Part shown: positions 53,276-62,076 of the stretch, in pieces
Layout of the letters: every line of letters starts with the position of its first letter
How positions within the stretch are numbered: position 1 is the first letter of the stretch
NCBI GenBank assembly: GCA_937959115.1
Contig: CALGAW010000035.1
Location: forward strand, 1 to 64,000
Length of the DNA: 64,000 bases
DNA from: an uncultured Saprospiraceae bacterium
Lineage (GTDB): Bacteria > Bacteroidota > Bacteroidia > Chitinophagales > Saprospiraceae
Reading direction: 5' to 3'
Notes under the pieces: model-generated
Seen by the model: only the letters and a program-made list of their open reading frames with translations
Databases searched by the model: none
What the model was told of the DNA's origin: nothing
Translations under genes and position numbers: made by a program

Positions 53276-54193
53276 ATGAAAAATTTTCTTAACCTCGCAA
53301 TCACAATCATTTGCCTTTCCTTCTTTTTAGTAGCTGAAACGAATGCTCAGATAAATGTGTTGTCTGATAACTCTGCTGCAGTTGGATCAACGTATTCAAA
53401 CAATGCAAAATTTAGAGTATACAATACAAATGAAACCTACTCTATACAAACAGAGAATCGAAAATCATCTGGAACACAGTATGGAGTTCATTCTACAATT
53501 AGCTCGACGAGTACAGGAAGTGCATATGGAATCTACTCTAAAGTCTATCAGAAGACAGGTGCAACAGGACTTACAAGAGGCTTCTACAACTATAACTATG
53601 CAAAAGGATCTGGAAATGCAATTGCGCAATACAACTACATTTACGGAAATGGAGCAACTGGAAACAAGTATGGCTGTTATAATTACATCTATGATTCTGG
53701 ATCGTCTGCAGGTACAAAGTATGGTGTTTTTTCAAGAGTTTTAAAGTCTTCTACCGCTACTGGTACTATGTATGCTGGTTACTTCCTTGGTGATGTTTAC
53801 ATCAGTGGAGCAACATTGTTATGGGTTCCAACACCTGGTCAAAACCAGAAACAAGGGGTAACAAATGCACTAGATAAGCTAACTACAGTTAATACATTTG
53901 CAGCAACAAATATGAAAGATGGTAAGCAAAAAACGAGCTATAGCCTTGATCCAACAAGCTTAAAGCAAGCGTTTCCAGAACTAGTAGTTGAAGTTGACAG
54001 AACACAGGAACTGGTTCCTCAAGAACTGACTGAAAAAGAAGCAGCTGATGGTGTTGAAGCAAAAGAGACAACAGAAAACAACGGCATCGAAACAGCAGTT
54101 GATGTAAACAGTCTAATCCCTGTATTAGTTGAAGCCATCAAGGAGCAGCAAAAGCAAATTGAAACATTAAAGGCACAGATTAAAGCACAATAG
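53276..54193 (+). CDS. Secreted fibre-like protein with C-terminal coiled coil (tail-fibre/S74-like)
   Basis: 305 residues. Signal peptide MKNFLNLAITIICLSFFLVA continues to TNAQ. Residues ~45-185 are Gly/Ser/Tyr/Thr-rich beta repeats of ~25 residues with recurring YG(V/I/C)(H/Y/F) pieces (SSGTQYGVHSTIS, GSAYGIYSKVY, GNKYGCYNYIY, GTKYGVFSRVL). Residues ~190-300 (YSLDPTSLKQAFPELVVEVD ... VDVNSLIPVLVEAIKEQQKQ) match the end of Bacteroidota tail-fibre-like proteins, where an S74-type chaperone region leads into a trimeric coiled coil. The canonical S74 Ser/Lys dyad is not obvious. It sits 49 bases before a subtilisin-like gene; both start MKN(F/I) with similar AT-rich leaders. Confidence 0.7.
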   Translation: MKNFLNLAITIICLSFFLVAETNAQINVLSDNSAAVGSTYSNNAKFRVYNTNETYSIQTENRKSSGTQYGVHSTISSTSTGSAYGIYSKVYQKTGATGLTRGFYNYNYAKGSGNAIAQYNYIYGNGATGNKYGCYNYIYDSGSSAGTKYGVFSRVLKSSTATGTMYAGYFLGDVYISGATLLWVPTPGQNQKQGVTNALDKLTTVNTFAATNMKDGKQKTSYSLDPTSLKQAFPELVVEVDRTQELVPQELTEKEAADGVEAKETTENNGIETAVDVNSLIPVLVEAIKEQQKQIETLKAQIKAQ

Positions 54194-54242
54194 TCATCTG
54201 ACTATCAAGCAAGCAATTTAATAATAATTTAAAAATTAAATC

Positions 54243-56528
54243 ATGAAAAATATAATTCTTAGCCTGGTTTGTGCTATCTGCTTACCGCTTGCCTTGTTTG
54301 CTCAACAGCTTAAACAACCGTTCTACTACTACAAAGGTGATAAGGTAATGTTGGAATACAACACCAAACACATCTTTGTTTCGAGTACCGATATGGGTAA
54401 GCTGCAACAGCTAAATCCTGGTAACTCCAAAGTAATCGGAAAAACAAGCGTGCATTATGACAAAACAAGCAATACGCTAACACAGCCTTCCAACTTTAAA
54501 GTAACACACCCCATCCGTTTTAGTCGTGATCTCACTGTCAGCGAAAAAGGATTGGATATGGATACTTACTTTAGCGATATCCGTAAGATGAAAAAAGAAA
54601 ACAATGACCTAATTGTTGCTCCTTTCTTCTCTTCTGCGATGGCTGATAAAATTGGATTGTCCAACTACTTTTATGTAAAATTGAAGGATCAAAATGACTT
54701 CTCAACATTGAGAGATATGATCGATAACAATAATCTAGAATTGATCGGACACAATATCTTTATGCCACTTTGGTTTACAATTAGTGTGACGCCAAACAGC
54801 AAAAACGCACTTGAAATGGCCAATATGTTCTACGAAACTGGTCTTTTTGAAGCTGCTGAACCAGATTTGATGACAGATGACAGTTTTGACAACGCAGGTG
54901 ATGCACAAGCAACTGAAGAAAAAATGGATCTTACTCCGAATGACCCGTTTTATAATACGCAGTGGTTTTTAAATAACACTGGACAGAACGGCGGAACTGC
55001 AGGAATTGACATCAATGCTGAAGACGCTTGGGATATTGAAGATGGTGATCCTGGTATCATTGTAGCAATTGTAGATCAAGGGTTTGAAATGAATCACCCT
55101 GATTTGAACAACAATACATTTGGAACAGGATATGACACTGAAAGTAATTCTACTCCTGGTCTAGTGCTAGGAAATCATGGAACAGCTTGTGCTGGACTTG
55201 TTGCTGCTGAAGGACAAAACTTCACAGGTGTTACGGGTGTAGCATTCAACTCAAGCTTGATGAACATTAGCAACTCTCTAGCAGGTACCCCAAACTCAAG
55301 ACAACGAAGAGCAAATGGGATCAACTGGGCTGTAAATCAAGGTGCAGATGTGATTAGTAACTCTTGGGGGTCTGGTGTTCAGTACCAAGTGATTGATGAT
55401 GCAATTACAAATGCATTGACCAATGGTCGTGGTGGACTTGGTTGCGTTGTCGTTTTCTCTGCTGGAAACAATAATGTAAATGGTGCAGAGTATCCTGGAA
55501 ACTCAAATCCTGATATTCTTTGTGTTGGAGCGATTGATCGCTGCGGAGTTCGTTCTGGTAGACTAACTGTCAGCCCACAATCTTGCGATCCTTGGTGTGC
55601 AGGCTGTTCACCAGGCAGTAGTTTTGGTGGACCACTTGATGTCGTTGCTGGAGGAACAAATACTTCGACAACAGACCGTCAAGGTGCTGCTGGATACAAT
55701 GCTGGTGGAGGCGGAGATTTTGCAAATTCTAGCTATACGAACGGGTTTGGTGGTACTTCTGCTGCTTGTCCTATCGTAGCAGGTGTTGCGGCGCTTGTAC
55801 TAAGTGTGAATCCTGGTCTTGAAGCTGAAGAGGTGAACAAAATCATCGAATTGTCTGCTCAGAAAAACAGAACAGATTTATATACTTATAGCGCAACCGC
55901 AGGTCGACCACATGGTGATTGGAATAATCAGATGGGGTACGGTCATGTAGATGCACTGCAAGCTGTATTACTTGCTGCAGATTGTCCAACAACACTGAAT
56001 CTTACAGGGACAGTAACTGGGAAATACTTGTCTTATCATGCATCTGGGTATTTAAATTCTGATCAAGTATTGACTGCTAGTTCAGATGTTGAATACCGAG
56101 CAGGTACTAGAATTACACTTCAACCAGGATTTAGTGCTTCTGGTGAGTTAAGTATTAGTATAGCTCCATGCAAAGCTGGTGGCAAGCGAATTGGGTTGCC
56201 TGATTCAGAAGAGATCTCTTATGTTTATGAAAATAGAATGGATCCTTCTATCACAAGTACGATTGCTCAAGGGCCTGAGTTGAAATGCTTCCCAAATCCA
56301 TTTCAATCTAATACAACATTGGAGTATGAGCTAGAACAGGAAGGGAATGTTTTACTTGTAGTCACTGATGTGAACAACCGAGTAGTGAGTGTTCTAGTAG
56401 ACGAGCAACAAGCAACTGGTATTCAGTCTGCAGATTTTGCTGGAGGTGATCTTCCAAGTGGAATCTATTTTGCAAAATTGAGAACAGGGAATAAAGTCAG
56501 TACAGCACGATTACTGATAACAAAATAG
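54243..56528 (+). CDS. Secreted S8 (subtilisin-like) serine protease with T9SS sorting domain
   Basis: 761 residues. Signal peptide MKNIILSLVCAICLPLALFA. Propeptide to ~residue 230, then the peptidase: Asp278 (IVAIVDQGFEMNHPDL), His312 (GNHGTACAGLVAAEG), Ser506 (FGGTSAACPIVAGVAALVL). Residues ~585-650 contain a short repeat-like domain (TLNLTGTVTGKYLSYHASG, ITLQPGFSASGELSI) seen in many Bacteroidota secreted proteins. The final ~80 residues (LKCFPNPFQSNTTLEYEL ... DVNNRVVSVL ... GIYFAKLRTGNKVSTARLL) are a T9SS type A sorting domain. It is distinct from the upstream S8 protease (only motif-level similarity). Probably co-transcribed with the fibre-like gene. Confidence 0.9.
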   Translation: MKNIILSLVCAICLPLALFAQQLKQPFYYYKGDKVMLEYNTKHIFVSSTDMGKLQQLNPGNSKVIGKTSVHYDKTSNTLTQPSNFKVTHPIRFSRDLTVSEKGLDMDTYFSDIRKMKKENNDLIVAPFFSSAMADKIGLSNYFYVKLKDQNDFSTLRDMIDNNNLELIGHNIFMPLWFTISVTPNSKNALEMANMFYETGLFEAAEPDLMTDDSFDNAGDAQATEEKMDLTPNDPFYNTQWFLNNTGQNGGTAGIDINAEDAWDIEDGDPGIIVAIVDQGFEMNHPDLNNNTFGTGYDTESNSTPGLVLGNHGTACAGLVAAEGQNFTGVTGVAFNSSLMNISNSLAGTPNSRQRRANGINWAVNQGADVISNSWGSGVQYQVIDDAITNALTNGRGGLGCVVVFSAGNNNVNGAEYPGNSNPDILCVGAIDRCGVRSGRLTVSPQSCDPWCAGCSPGSSFGGPLDVVAGGTNTSTTDRQGAAGYNAGGGGDFANSSYTNGFGGTSAACPIVAGVAALVLSVNPGLEAEEVNKIIELSAQKNRTDLYTYSATAGRPHGDWNNQMGYGHVDALQAVLLAADCPTTLNLTGTVTGKYLSYHASGYLNSDQVLTASSDVEYRAGTRITLQPGFSASGELSISIAPCKAGGKRIGLPDSEEISYVYENRMDPSITSTIAQGPELKCFPNPFQSNTTLEYELEQEGNVLLVVTDVNNRVVSVLVDEQQATGIQSADFAGGDLPSGIYFAKLRTGNKVSTARLLITK

Positions 56529-56552
56529 ATTAAAGTAGCATTAGTTTGTTGT

Positions 56553-56584
56553 GAGACTGTCTGTAGTGGGCAGTCTCTTTTTTT
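56553..56584 (+). terminator. Strong intrinsic terminator after the second S8 protease gene
   Basis: GAGACTG (56553-56559) pairs perfectly with CAGTCTC (56571-56577), followed by T7. Confidence 0.9.
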
Positions 56585-56641
56585 GAATAATTGCTTGTTA
56601 GATTAAGAATAAGCTCTATTCTTTAGGATCTAATCGATAGG

Positions 56642-57874
56642 TTACTTTAGTTTTCCAGCAATGAAGGCTGTTGTCCAAGCAGATTGAAAGTTGTAGCCAC
56701 CTGTTATGGCATCAATATCAGTAACTTCTCCTGCAAAATATAGGTTTTTACATACCTTACTTTGCATGGTTTTTAAGTCGATGCTTTCTAAACTCACCCC
56801 ACCACAAGTCACAAACTCTTCTTTAAATGTAGTTTTCCCATTTACTTGATAAATATCATTTGTTAAGACGTTGATGAGCTTGTTTATGGCTTTTTTGCTG
56901 AGTTCACCCCAGATTTTTTCAGAAGGGAGTTCAATTTTTTCCAATAATTTTAAATAAAGTCGTTCTGGTAAAAAATAGGGCCTGACATTAACGACTTTTT
57001 TCTTTGGATGTTCTTGAATGATTTTTCGCAAATACTGCAGAACTGATTCATTGTTTGGTTCATTAACCCAGTTAACCTGAACCTTAAAGGAATACCCAAC
57101 TTCACTTAAGACTCTAGCTCCAAAGGCCGATAAGATAAGAATGGCCGGGCCACTCATTCCCCAGTGCGTAATGAGCAATGGGCCACCAGCTTTAAGCTTG
57201 GTGCCTTGGATGTTGACTAGCGCGTTTTTCACCACCACACCCATCAACTTTCTAATGTCCTCAGAAGGCATGTTGAAGGTGAATAGGGAAGGGACAGGAT
57301 CTTCAATTTTATGGCCTAAATCTTCCAGCCAATGCAATCCACTGCGCTTTGGAGATCCACCAGTCGCAACAATCACTTTATGAAATTGAAGCGGTGTCGC
57401 CTCTTTTCCTCTAAACGTAAGCAACAAATTGCCTTGTTTGGGCAGGATAGACACAACTCCTTTGCCTGTATCTATGTTTATGCCAAGACGTCTAGTTTCC
57501 TTCAAGAAACAATCTATAATACTCTGGGAGCTTTGAGAAACTGGAAAAACACAATTGTCTTCTTGGGTAACTAATGGCACTCCTCTTGTCTCAAACCACT
57601 CCATCGTATGCTTAGTATTAAATACATGGAATGCCTTTTTTAGTTGTTTGCCGCCTCTAGGATATGCCTTGCATAATTCAGGAATGGAGGTGCATCCGTT
57701 GGTCACATTGCAGCGTCCACCACCTGAGATTCTTACTTTTGAAAGTAGTTTTTGTGATTTTTCAAAAATGGTGACGTTTGCATTAGGGTAGTTTTCTTTA
57801 GCTGCAATTGCTGCAAAGAATCCTGCCGCTCCTCCTCCAATAACCGCAACGTTAATCCCCTCTTTCTCGTTCAA
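56642..57874 (-). CDS. BaiN/HI0933-like FAD-dependent oxidoreductase
   Basis: 410 residues. N-terminal dinucleotide fold INVAVIGGGAAGFFAAIAAK; FAD-contact motif KVRISGGGRCNVTNG; C-terminal LYFAGEVTDIDAITGGYNFQ followed by SAWTTAFIAG. These are the signatures of the HI0933/YhiN/BaiN flavoprotein family: cytoplasmic, substrates mostly unknown, with some members reducing steroid double bonds. Length is normal. It is convergent with the S8 protease gene and is not obviously in an operon. Confidence 0.9.
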   Translation of the reverse strand: MNEKEGINVAVIGGGAAGFFAAIAAKENYPNANVTIFEKSQKLLSKVRISGGGRCNVTNGCTSIPELCKAYPRGGKQLKKAFHVFNTKHTMEWFETRGVPLVTQEDNCVFPVSQSSQSIIDCFLKETRRLGINIDTGKGVVSILPKQGNLLLTFRGKEATPLQFHKVIVATGGSPKRSGLHWLEDLGHKIEDPVPSLFTFNMPSEDIRKLMGVVVKNALVNIQGTKLKAGGPLLITHWGMSGPAILILSAFGARVLSEVGYSFKVQVNWVNEPNNESVLQYLRKIIQEHPKKKVVNVRPYFLPERLYLKLLEKIELPSEKIWGELSKKAINKLINVLTNDIYQVNGKTTFKEEFVTCGGVSLESIDLKTMQSKVCKNLYFAGEVTDIDAITGGYNFQSAWTTAFIAGKLK

Positions 57875-58019
57875 TTCGCTTGATTTTTTTCAAAGATAAG
57901 GGAAAAAGACGGAAGACCGAAGTTGAAAAAATCAAGAATTTTCTCAACGAAGCCGATTTTGAACCAAAGGTCAACATATCTACAGTCTTCTGTCTACCGT
58001 TTTCCATCTTTTTAGCCCC

Positions 58020-58508
58020 TTATTCCTCCACCACAATCAATTGCGTAGCAAATATAGAGATTAGACAATATGCAAGAAAAAAGTAAAAGCCGTTGTGCAG
58101 AATTGCTTGTACATTTTCATCAGAACGAGTCGCAAGGAATGCAAGGAAAACCCCCACAACGAAGACGTCTGCCATCGACCATTTACTGATTAGATTTATG
58201 AAGTTATAAAGCCGTTTGCGGAAACTAAGTTTCTTGAAAAACAACACCATTAAAAGACTCAACGCCTTGAAAATAGGTATAAGCACACTGAACAACAGAA
58301 TCAAGAACCCCACCAATGCATTATTCGCATTGAACAACGACTCAATGGTGCCAAGTATACTCTGAGTGCTTTCGTGTAAAGACAACTTGCCAACGATTGG
58401 TAAATTAGCCCCAACTTTAATCGTTAAAATAGGTTCTATCAATCCTGGATATAGGCAAATCAAAGAAATGATAATCAATATAAATGCGACGAGATTACGT
58501 GTTTTCAT
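58020..58508 (-). CDS. PqiA-like (paraquat-inducible protein A family) membrane protein
   Basis: 162 residues with four membrane helices. The family motif is NLISKWSMADVFVVGVFLAF, and LNxP-like PGLIEPILTIKVGANLPIVG precedes the second helix. PqiA proteins are inner-membrane partners of MCE-type lipid transport systems, but stand-alone single-domain versions like this are common in Bacteroidota and of unknown role. No MCE gene is nearby. Confidence 0.78.
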   Translation of the reverse strand: MKTRNLVAFILIIISLICLYPGLIEPILTIKVGANLPIVGKLSLHESTQSILGTIESLFNANNALVGFLILLFSVLIPIFKALSLLMVLFFKKLSFRKRLYNFINLISKWSMADVFVVGVFLAFLATRSDENVQAILHNGFYFFLAYCLISIFATQLIVVEE

Positions 58509-58638
58509 GACGAATTGTTTTGAAGGGCAAATTTACTACAAAAAATAGGATATGAAAATGCGGTATGTTACCTTTAGGAAAAACAACACTATTCCTATCA
58601 ATTTATACTCCTGGAAAAAGAAATGACGCCGTAATCGT

Positions 58639-59802
58639 ATGACAACAAACGCAAAAACTGAATTCTTGACTGTGACTCGGCAGGCATTTGAGGAACAAAC
58701 GTTCATACAACTTACACTCAGCAAACCCGCTAACAGTGAGTTGGAATACAAGTCCATCTACTTTAAGCCTTTTCAAGCAAAAAGTGGCTATCGAATGCAG
58801 TGTGTCAAGCGTTTCCCGACAAAAGACATTACTAAAAACCTGAGCACTTCGGAAGGACTTGCATTGATCGAGAAACTGCTAGGAGAGGAACTGTTAAACG
58901 GGAATCTGTTTGCGCAGGGAAATGACTGGGAACTCCGTTTCAATCGTAAGCGGGAGGCAAAGATATGGAAACGAAAGGCAAGTAAACAGCAGGCTGCAAC
59001 ACTAGTACACAACGTACAGAAAAAGCAATGGATCAAGCCGGAAGGGAATATCTACCTTAAGGCGCTAGGCATCACGAGCGCAAAAGGCAAGGTGTTAGAT
59101 AAGAAGTATGACAAGTATCGACAAATCAATAAATACATTGAGACCATCAGTCATCTGCTAGATAAGTCGTCACTTCGTAACGGATATCGTATTGTTGATA
59201 TGGGGTCAGGCAAAGGCTACCTTACATTTGCGTTGTACGATTATTTGTTAAACACGATGAATATTAAGCCTAAAATCACTGGAGTTGAGTTGCGAGGTGA
59301 ACTGGTTGATCATTGCAATAACATTAGTAATGAAGCGGGCTATGAAGGCTTGGTGTTCAGAACTGGTCGTATTGAGGAGTATCCAGTTACAACAATGGAT
59401 ATGCTGATTGCGCTTCACGCATGTGATATCGCTACTGACCACGCTATTGCTAAGGGTATACAAGCAGGTGCTTCAGTGATCGTTTGTGCGCCCTGTTGTC
59501 ATAAGCAGGTACGAATAGATATGGTCGGCAGTCCACTGTTTCAGCCGATGTTGAAACACGGAATTTTGTTAGAGCGACAAGCCGAAATGCTTACCGACGC
59601 CATTCGGGCCCTGCTACTAGAAGCCAATGGCTATAAAACTAAAGTCTTTGAGTTTATCAGTTCTGATCACACGGGCAAAAATGTAATGATTACGGCTGTC
59701 CGCAGTCCAAAAGCCCGATCGCGGGAAACTGTTTTGTATGAAATTGCTCAACTTAAGCAACAGTTCGGACTTAAAACGCATTTTCTAGAGACGTTAATAT
59801 AA
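58639..59802 (+). CDS. SAM-dependent methyltransferase (Methyltransf_32-type)
   Basis: 387 residues, cytoplasmic. Residues ~1-170 are a poorly characterised N-terminal domain (YKSIYFKPFQAKSGYRMQCV). The Rossmann core starts at about residue 190: IVDMGSGKGYLTFALYDYL (SAM-binding motif I), GVELRGELVDHCN, MLIALHACDIATDHAI, VCAPCCHKQVRIDM. The HACD...CC motif is typical of the METTL25/Methyltransf_32 group, which includes putative RNA or protein methyltransferases. Divergent from the PqiA-like gene; convergent with the TPR gene. Confidence 0.85.
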   Translation: MTTNAKTEFLTVTRQAFEEQTFIQLTLSKPANSELEYKSIYFKPFQAKSGYRMQCVKRFPTKDITKNLSTSEGLALIEKLLGEELLNGNLFAQGNDWELRFNRKREAKIWKRKASKQQAATLVHNVQKKQWIKPEGNIYLKALGITSAKGKVLDKKYDKYRQINKYIETISHLLDKSSLRNGYRIVDMGSGKGYLTFALYDYLLNTMNIKPKITGVELRGELVDHCNNISNEAGYEGLVFRTGRIEEYPVTTMDMLIALHACDIATDHAIAKGIQAGASVIVCAPCCHKQVRIDMVGSPLFQPMLKHGILLERQAEMLTDAIRALLLEANGYKTKVFEFISSDHTGKNVMITAVRSPKARSRETVLYEIAQLKQQFGLKTHFLETLI

Positions 59803-59883
59803 TACTGGTTAATGTTTAATCCTTTTATTTAGTTAATAAAGTTTTACAACTCTATTTGTCAGATTAAGTCGTGACTACATCAA

Positions 59884-61770
59884 TTAATCATTACTAAAGT
59901 TGCCTCTGTAAGTTGGATTTTTCTTTTGTTTTTTACGTAGTTCTTTTTCGGCTTTTTCTTTATTTTTTTTCTCTGATTTAGATTGTTTTTTAGGATCTTC
60001 TTGTTCTTCTTCAGTACTCAGTGTTGTCTCACTTTCTTCTATCGTTTTTTCTTCTTGCTGAATGTCCTTCTGTTTTTCAAGTTCTATTTTTCTTAGTTCT
60101 ATTTCTAGCTCTATTTCTCTTGCTTTTTCAAGATTTTTTAACGTTTCTTCAAGTTCCCGTATCGCTCTTTCTTGTTCTGTTTCCTCTGTTTCTGCTTGTT
60201 TATCAAGCTCTTCTTGCTCTTTTATTTTTAGTTCTATTTCGCGTTCTTTTTCTTCTGCTATTTTTATCTGTTCTGCTGCTTCACGTTCCTTAATTTCTCT
60301 TTCCTTACGTTCTAATGCTGCTTGTTTTTCAATTGCTTCTTTTTTCTTCTTAAGTTCCAATTCACGCGCTTTAACTTCTTGTTCTTTTCGGTCTAGTTCT
60401 TCTTGTTTGTCAAGCGCTTCTTCTTTCTTTTTAAGCTCTATTTCCTGCGCTTTAACTTCTCGTTCTTTTCGATCTAATTCTGCTTGTTTTTTAAGTTCTT
60501 TTTCTTTCTTTTTGAGTTCTATTTCACGTTCCTTAATTTCTTTTGCTTTTCGATCTAATTCTGCTTGATTGTCAAGTTCTTCTTTTTTCTTTTTAAGCTC
60601 TAATTCCCGTTCCTTAACTTCTCGTTCCTTTTGTTCAATTTCTGCTTGTTTTTCAAGCGCCTTTTGTTCTTTTTTGCTCAGCTTTGTTTCGATTTCTTCT
60701 ATTGTTTCTACCACGATACCTTTACCACCAGGACCTCTGCGTTTGGTTATTGTAACGGTGGTTTCTTCAGTCGTCTCTGTTGTAGTGGTTGTCGTGGTGG
60801 ATTTGGTTTGACTATCCTCATAACGCCCGTCATAACCTAGTTCTTCAGCTCTTATGCGATGGATAATACTTTTGTCCTCCTTGCCAATTTTCTCGTAGGC
60901 TTTGTAAAGCGTATAGTGCGCTCGGCCACTATTAGGATCTAGCAAAACGGCATCATTTAAGTAGCCAAATGCCTCTATGTAATCACCAACACGGTAATAA
61001 CAATTGCCAAGGTAGTAGGCAAATTCCTCAGAAGGTTCATTTTCAAGTTGAATGACACTTTTGAAGTGTTCAATTGCTTCTTGGTAGTTTTGCTGATTGT
61101 ATCGAATAATCCCCATGCCGATATACGCATCAATGTAATTGGAGTCTAATACAGTTGCTCCTTGGAATCTGGTTGCTGCTTCGTTGAGATCGCCCATTTT
61201 TTCTTGACAAATACCTTCTAGGTATAGTGAATTTGAAGAAGGATTCCGTTCATTGAGAGGAACTAGAACTTGAATGGCTTCATTGTATTTTTTTTGCTTG
61301 TAAAGTCCATTTGCTTTGTAATAAGAAGCATCTTCCTTTTTTCCAACGCCCTCAACAATTTTATCTATTTGAACAAGTTCATTTTTTGCCTTTAAATAGG
61401 TCGGATCTATCGTTAATGCTTTGTTTAAGATTGCTTTAGCACTGTCAAAATCCTTGTTTCGTTGGTATTGTTTAGAGAGGTTAAACATTGCTTTTTTATC
61501 GCTCGGATTTAATACTATAACTTGCTCATAATGAGAAATAGATTTATCGAGTTGGTTTGTTTCGTCATAACAAATTGCTAATAACTGATGAGCAGCTTCA
61601 AATGACTCGAAGTACATAATAGCTTCGGTTAGGAGAGGAATCGCTTGCTCAAAACTGTTTTGTTGATAGAGTGCAAGACCTTTGTTATAAGCCCGTTTCG
61701 CATCATCATTTTGCCCAAAAAGCAATCCGGTGATCAGTATGAATAGGGACGTAAGAAGAAAATTTTTCAT
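59884..61770 (-). CDS. Secreted TPR protein with 27-residue coiled-coil repeats
   Basis: 628 residues. Signal peptide MKNFLLTSLFILITGLLFGQ. Residues ~24-310 are about seven to eight TPRs (AKRAYNKGLALYQQNSFEQA, LYLEGICQEKMGDLNEA, AYIGMGIIRYNQQNYQEA). A Thr-rich linker (KSTTTTTTTETTEETTVTIT) follows. Residues ~375-510 hold five 27-residue Glu/Lys-rich units such as QAELDRKEREVKAQEIELKK, predicted as a very long charged helix. The tail is Lys-rich and ends in a short aromatic/acidic piece (NPTYRGNFSND). Periplasmic; probably a scaffold or cell-envelope spacer. Function unknown. Confidence 0.75.
   Translation of the reverse strand: MKNFLLTSLFILITGLLFGQNDDAKRAYNKGLALYQQNSFEQAIPLLTEAIMYFESFEAAHQLLAICYDETNQLDKSISHYEQVIVLNPSDKKAMFNLSKQYQRNKDFDSAKAILNKALTIDPTYLKAKNELVQIDKIVEGVGKKEDASYYKANGLYKQKKYNEAIQVLVPLNERNPSSNSLYLEGICQEKMGDLNEAATRFQGATVLDSNYIDAYIGMGIIRYNQQNYQEAIEHFKSVIQLENEPSEEFAYYLGNCYYRVGDYIEAFGYLNDAVLLDPNSGRAHYTLYKAYEKIGKEDKSIIHRIRAEELGYDGRYEDSQTKSTTTTTTTETTEETTVTITKRRGPGGKGIVVETIEEIETKLSKKEQKALEKQAEIEQKEREVKERELELKKKKEELDNQAELDRKAKEIKEREIELKKKEKELKKQAELDRKEREVKAQEIELKKKEEALDKQEELDRKEQEVKARELELKKKKEAIEKQAALERKEREIKEREAAEQIKIAEEKEREIELKIKEQEELDKQAETEETEQERAIRELEETLKNLEKAREIELEIELRKIELEKQKDIQQEEKTIEESETTLSTEEEQEDPKKQSKSEKKNKEKAEKELRKKQKKNPTYRGNFSND
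60244..60648 (-). repeat. Five tandem 81-bp (27-codon) repeats
   Basis: Units start with a Gln codon, at 60648, 60567, 60486, 60405 and 60324. Units 1-4 are regular (QAEIEQKEREVKERELELKK; QAELDRKAKEIKEREIELKK; QAELDRKEREVKAQEIELKK; QEELDRKEQEVKARELELKK, each plus seven more residues); unit 5 degenerates after REIKEREAA. Confidence 0.8.
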
Positions 61771-62076
61771 AGTTTCATTTTAAGGGTAAAACTTGGTCAT
61801 TTAACAAGTAACATCAATAATAATACCTCATTTGATGACTTCTTTTTACTAAATAGCATATAAAGGTAACACTATCTATTGTTTTAAACGATAAAAATCA
61901 ATTTTTCAACGTATTACGTATTAAGTTTATTGTGTGCGCTTCTATGACTTTTGAGTTTGAAAGCAATAAAATTTTGGGTCTGACTTTTCGGTGCCTTTCA
62001 TTTATGAATTCGTCACTTCAATTTTATTCCTATCATCTGTGTCTCTACATTAAAAAGCATACTGTGATAATGCGGA
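61771..62076. other. Intergenic region without recognised features
   Basis: 306 AT-rich bases between two minus-strand genes; no hairpin with a T tract, frame or repeat that I can support. Confidence 0.4.

Noticed and set aside
60021-60840. Overlapping Ser/Phe/Leu-rich plus-strand frames up to 168 residues
   Set aside because: They are antisense shadows of the Glu/Lys-rich repeats in the TPR protein, which lack stop codons in the complementary frames.
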